A stretch of DNA of 14,123 nt from JBJTIF01 sp046094825. Its GTDB lineage: Bacteria; Actinomycetota; UBA4738; HRBIN12. The notes below the pieces were generated by a model. The model was not told the DNA's origin. It saw only the letters and a list, made by a program, of their open reading frames with translations, and searched no databases. Location: positions 1 to 14,123 of the forward strand of contig JBJTIF010000119.1 in assembly GCA_046094825.1 (NCBI GenBank), in the 5' to 3' direction. The translations under genes and the position numbers were made by a program. Of the stretch, positions 13,617 through 14,123 are shown in pieces (positions within the stretch are counted from its first letter, which is position 1; every line of letters starts with the position of its first letter).

Positions 13617-13646
13617 GGGTCCGGCGAGGCACGCCTCGCCGGACCC
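13617..13646. repeat. Perfect 14-bp inverted repeat with 2-nt centre (palindrome 2)
   Basis: The arm GGGTCCGGCGAGGC (13617-13630) is exactly complementary to 13633-13646, separated by AC. It lies just upstream of the candidate extended -10 of the cold-shock gene and would cover its -35 position. The near-identical design and shared core with palindrome 1 suggest a paired element rather than chance. Confidence 0.8.
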
Positions 13647-13660
13647 GATGACCGCCGGTC

Positions 13661-13669
13661 TGCTACCGT
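13661..13669 (+). promoter_or_regulatory. Candidate extended -10 for the cold-shock gene
   Basis: TGCTACCGT fits TGnTAnnnT, an extended -10 form that can work without a good -35. Transcription from about 13676 would give a ~120-nt leader containing three CGGT tandem copies (13739-13750) and the palindrome CGGTACCG (13755-13762), then the Shine-Dalgarno. Long leaders are usual for cold-shock mRNAs. The promoter assignment is tentative. Confidence 0.35.
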
Positions 13670-13797
13670 CTTCCCCGAGGGCACGGCATCGTCGTTCGGT
13701 TCGTCGCACCACGAGCAGTCCCTCCCGGCGTTCCCAGCCGGTCGGTCGGTCGGGCGGTACCGCAGGCCCGTACGACCAAGGAAGGAGGGGATTGCAA

Positions 13798-13998
13798 GTG
13801 GCAAACGGAACCGTGAAGTGGTTCAGCCCCGAGAAGGGGTACGGCTTCATCTCGCAGGAGGGTGGTCCCGACGTGTTCGTGCATTTCAGCGCGATCCAGG
13901 GTGAGGGCTACCGGAACCTCGAGGAAGGCCAGGCCGTCGAGTTCGACGTCACGCAGGGCGACAAGGGCCCGCAGGCGGCGAACGTCCGCCTCGTCTAG
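13798..13998 (+). CDS. Cold-shock protein (CspA family)
   Basis: A 66-residue single cold-shock domain, the usual size for bacterial Csp. It binds single-stranded RNA/DNA and melts mRNA structure. Signature motifs: GTVKWF (4-9), RNP1 KGYGFI (13-18) and RNP2 VFVHFS (26-31), followed by EGQAVEFDVTQGDKGPQAANV. The start is GTG 13798, 9 nt after AAGGAGG (13782-13788); TTG 13792 is in frame but too close to that site. It diverges from the KamA-family gene and appears monocistronic, since a terminator-like hairpin follows 34 nt after the stop. Confidence 0.96.
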   Translation: MANGTVKWFSPEKGYGFISQEGGPDVFVHFSAIQGEGYRNLEEGQAVEFDVTQGDKGPQAANVRLV

Positions 13999-14031
13999 AG
14001 GCAGACGGTCACCAAGCGACCGAACGGAACG

Positions 14032-14060
14032 ACGGGACCCGGGCGACCGGGTCCCGTTTC
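14032..14060 (+). terminator. Intrinsic-type terminator after the cold-shock gene
   Basis: ACGGGACCCGG, loop GCGA, CCGGGTCCCGT form an 11-bp perfect stem closed by a GNRA-type tetraloop. Pyrimidine-rich TTCCGTTTCC follows immediately. It begins 34 nt after the stop. The U-tract is interrupted, but stem strength and position make termination likely. The remaining ~60 bases to the window end show no gene or structure I can support. Confidence 0.8.
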
Positions 14061-14123
14061 CGTTTCCGGGGTCGGCGCGACGGTGCGGGGTGCGGACGCG
14101 CAGGGGCGCGATCGGTCGTCGCG

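Noticed and set aside
13573..13646. The twin palindromes as rho-independent terminators
   Set aside because: No T-run follows on either strand and both neighbouring genes start, rather than end, at this region.
13739..13762. CGGT tandem repeats in the cold-shock leader as a CRISPR-like or regulatory repeat array
   Set aside because: There are only three 4-bp units with no spacers, which is too short to support more than a mention in the leader description.
13503..13850. N-terminal extension of the KamA-family frame up to 13850
   Set aside because: The frame is open but would translate the palindromes and the antisense of the cold-shock start. GTG 13502 has a good GGAGG site and gives family-typical length.
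11730..13904. A 724-codon plus-strand frame opposite the KamA-family gene
   Set aside because: It is a shadow of the radical SAM gene with no recognisable domain, and runs through the palindromic intergenic region.

Overview
The window is a very GC-rich, gene-dense stretch of bacterial chromosome, most likely from a member of the Actinomycetota known from environmental genomes. The evidence is the GC-ending codon choice (CTC and GTC strongly favoured), a DUF6457 protein next to moaA, the cold-shock protein type, many GTG starts, and several start codons lying 6-7 nt behind a TAnnnT hexamer, the layout of leaderless promoters common in that phylum. The phylum is an inference from these traits; no rRNA or tRNA gene is present. 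The first ~60 bases are nearly pure C and look like a contig-end artefact.

Left block (77-3453). A YHS-domain metal-binding protein and a GroES-like protein read leftward. Diverging from them, a PrmC/HemK-like methyltransferase and an S9-family serine peptidase read rightward and overlap by one base. The methyltransferase has HPPY where the family has NPPY.

Molybdenum cofactor block (3463-5335). moaA and a small DUF6457 gene form a leftward pair. A MogA/MoaB-type gene diverges from them. No molybdoenzyme is visible.

Secreted hydrolase block (5332-12061). A SAM methyltransferase (ATGA overlap with the mogA/moaB gene) leads into a formylglycine-type sulfatase with a signal peptide, then two tandem paralogous phosphoesterases of the acid phosphatase/phospholipase C family, all rightward. 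A third, more distant phosphoesterase converges on them from the other strand; the two facing stop codons lie in one small hairpin. The sulfatase and all three phosphoesterases belong to the alkaline-phosphatase superfamily and all have an N-terminal export or anchor segment. The block therefore looks like an envelope or extracellular sulfate/phosphate-ester hydrolysis locus.

Right block (12072-14123). A lysine 2,3-aminomutase-like radical SAM gene (KamA family) lies directly upstream of the third phosphoesterase on the same strand. It diverges from a cold-shock protein gene across a 295-nt intergenic region. That region holds a 14-bp palindrome, candidate promoters and two adjacent, almost loopless perfect inverted repeats sharing a core sequence. 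The cold-shock gene ends in a clear hairpin with a GNRA-type loop.

The window shows no CRISPR array, integrase, transposase or RNA gene. The points most worth a second look are the twin palindromes, the consistent leaderless promoter layout, the cluster of four alkaline-phosphatase-superfamily enzymes with altered active-site residues, the sulfatase/phosphoesterase overlap, and the KamA homologue with a changed PLP-lysine motif and no zinc-site cysteines.
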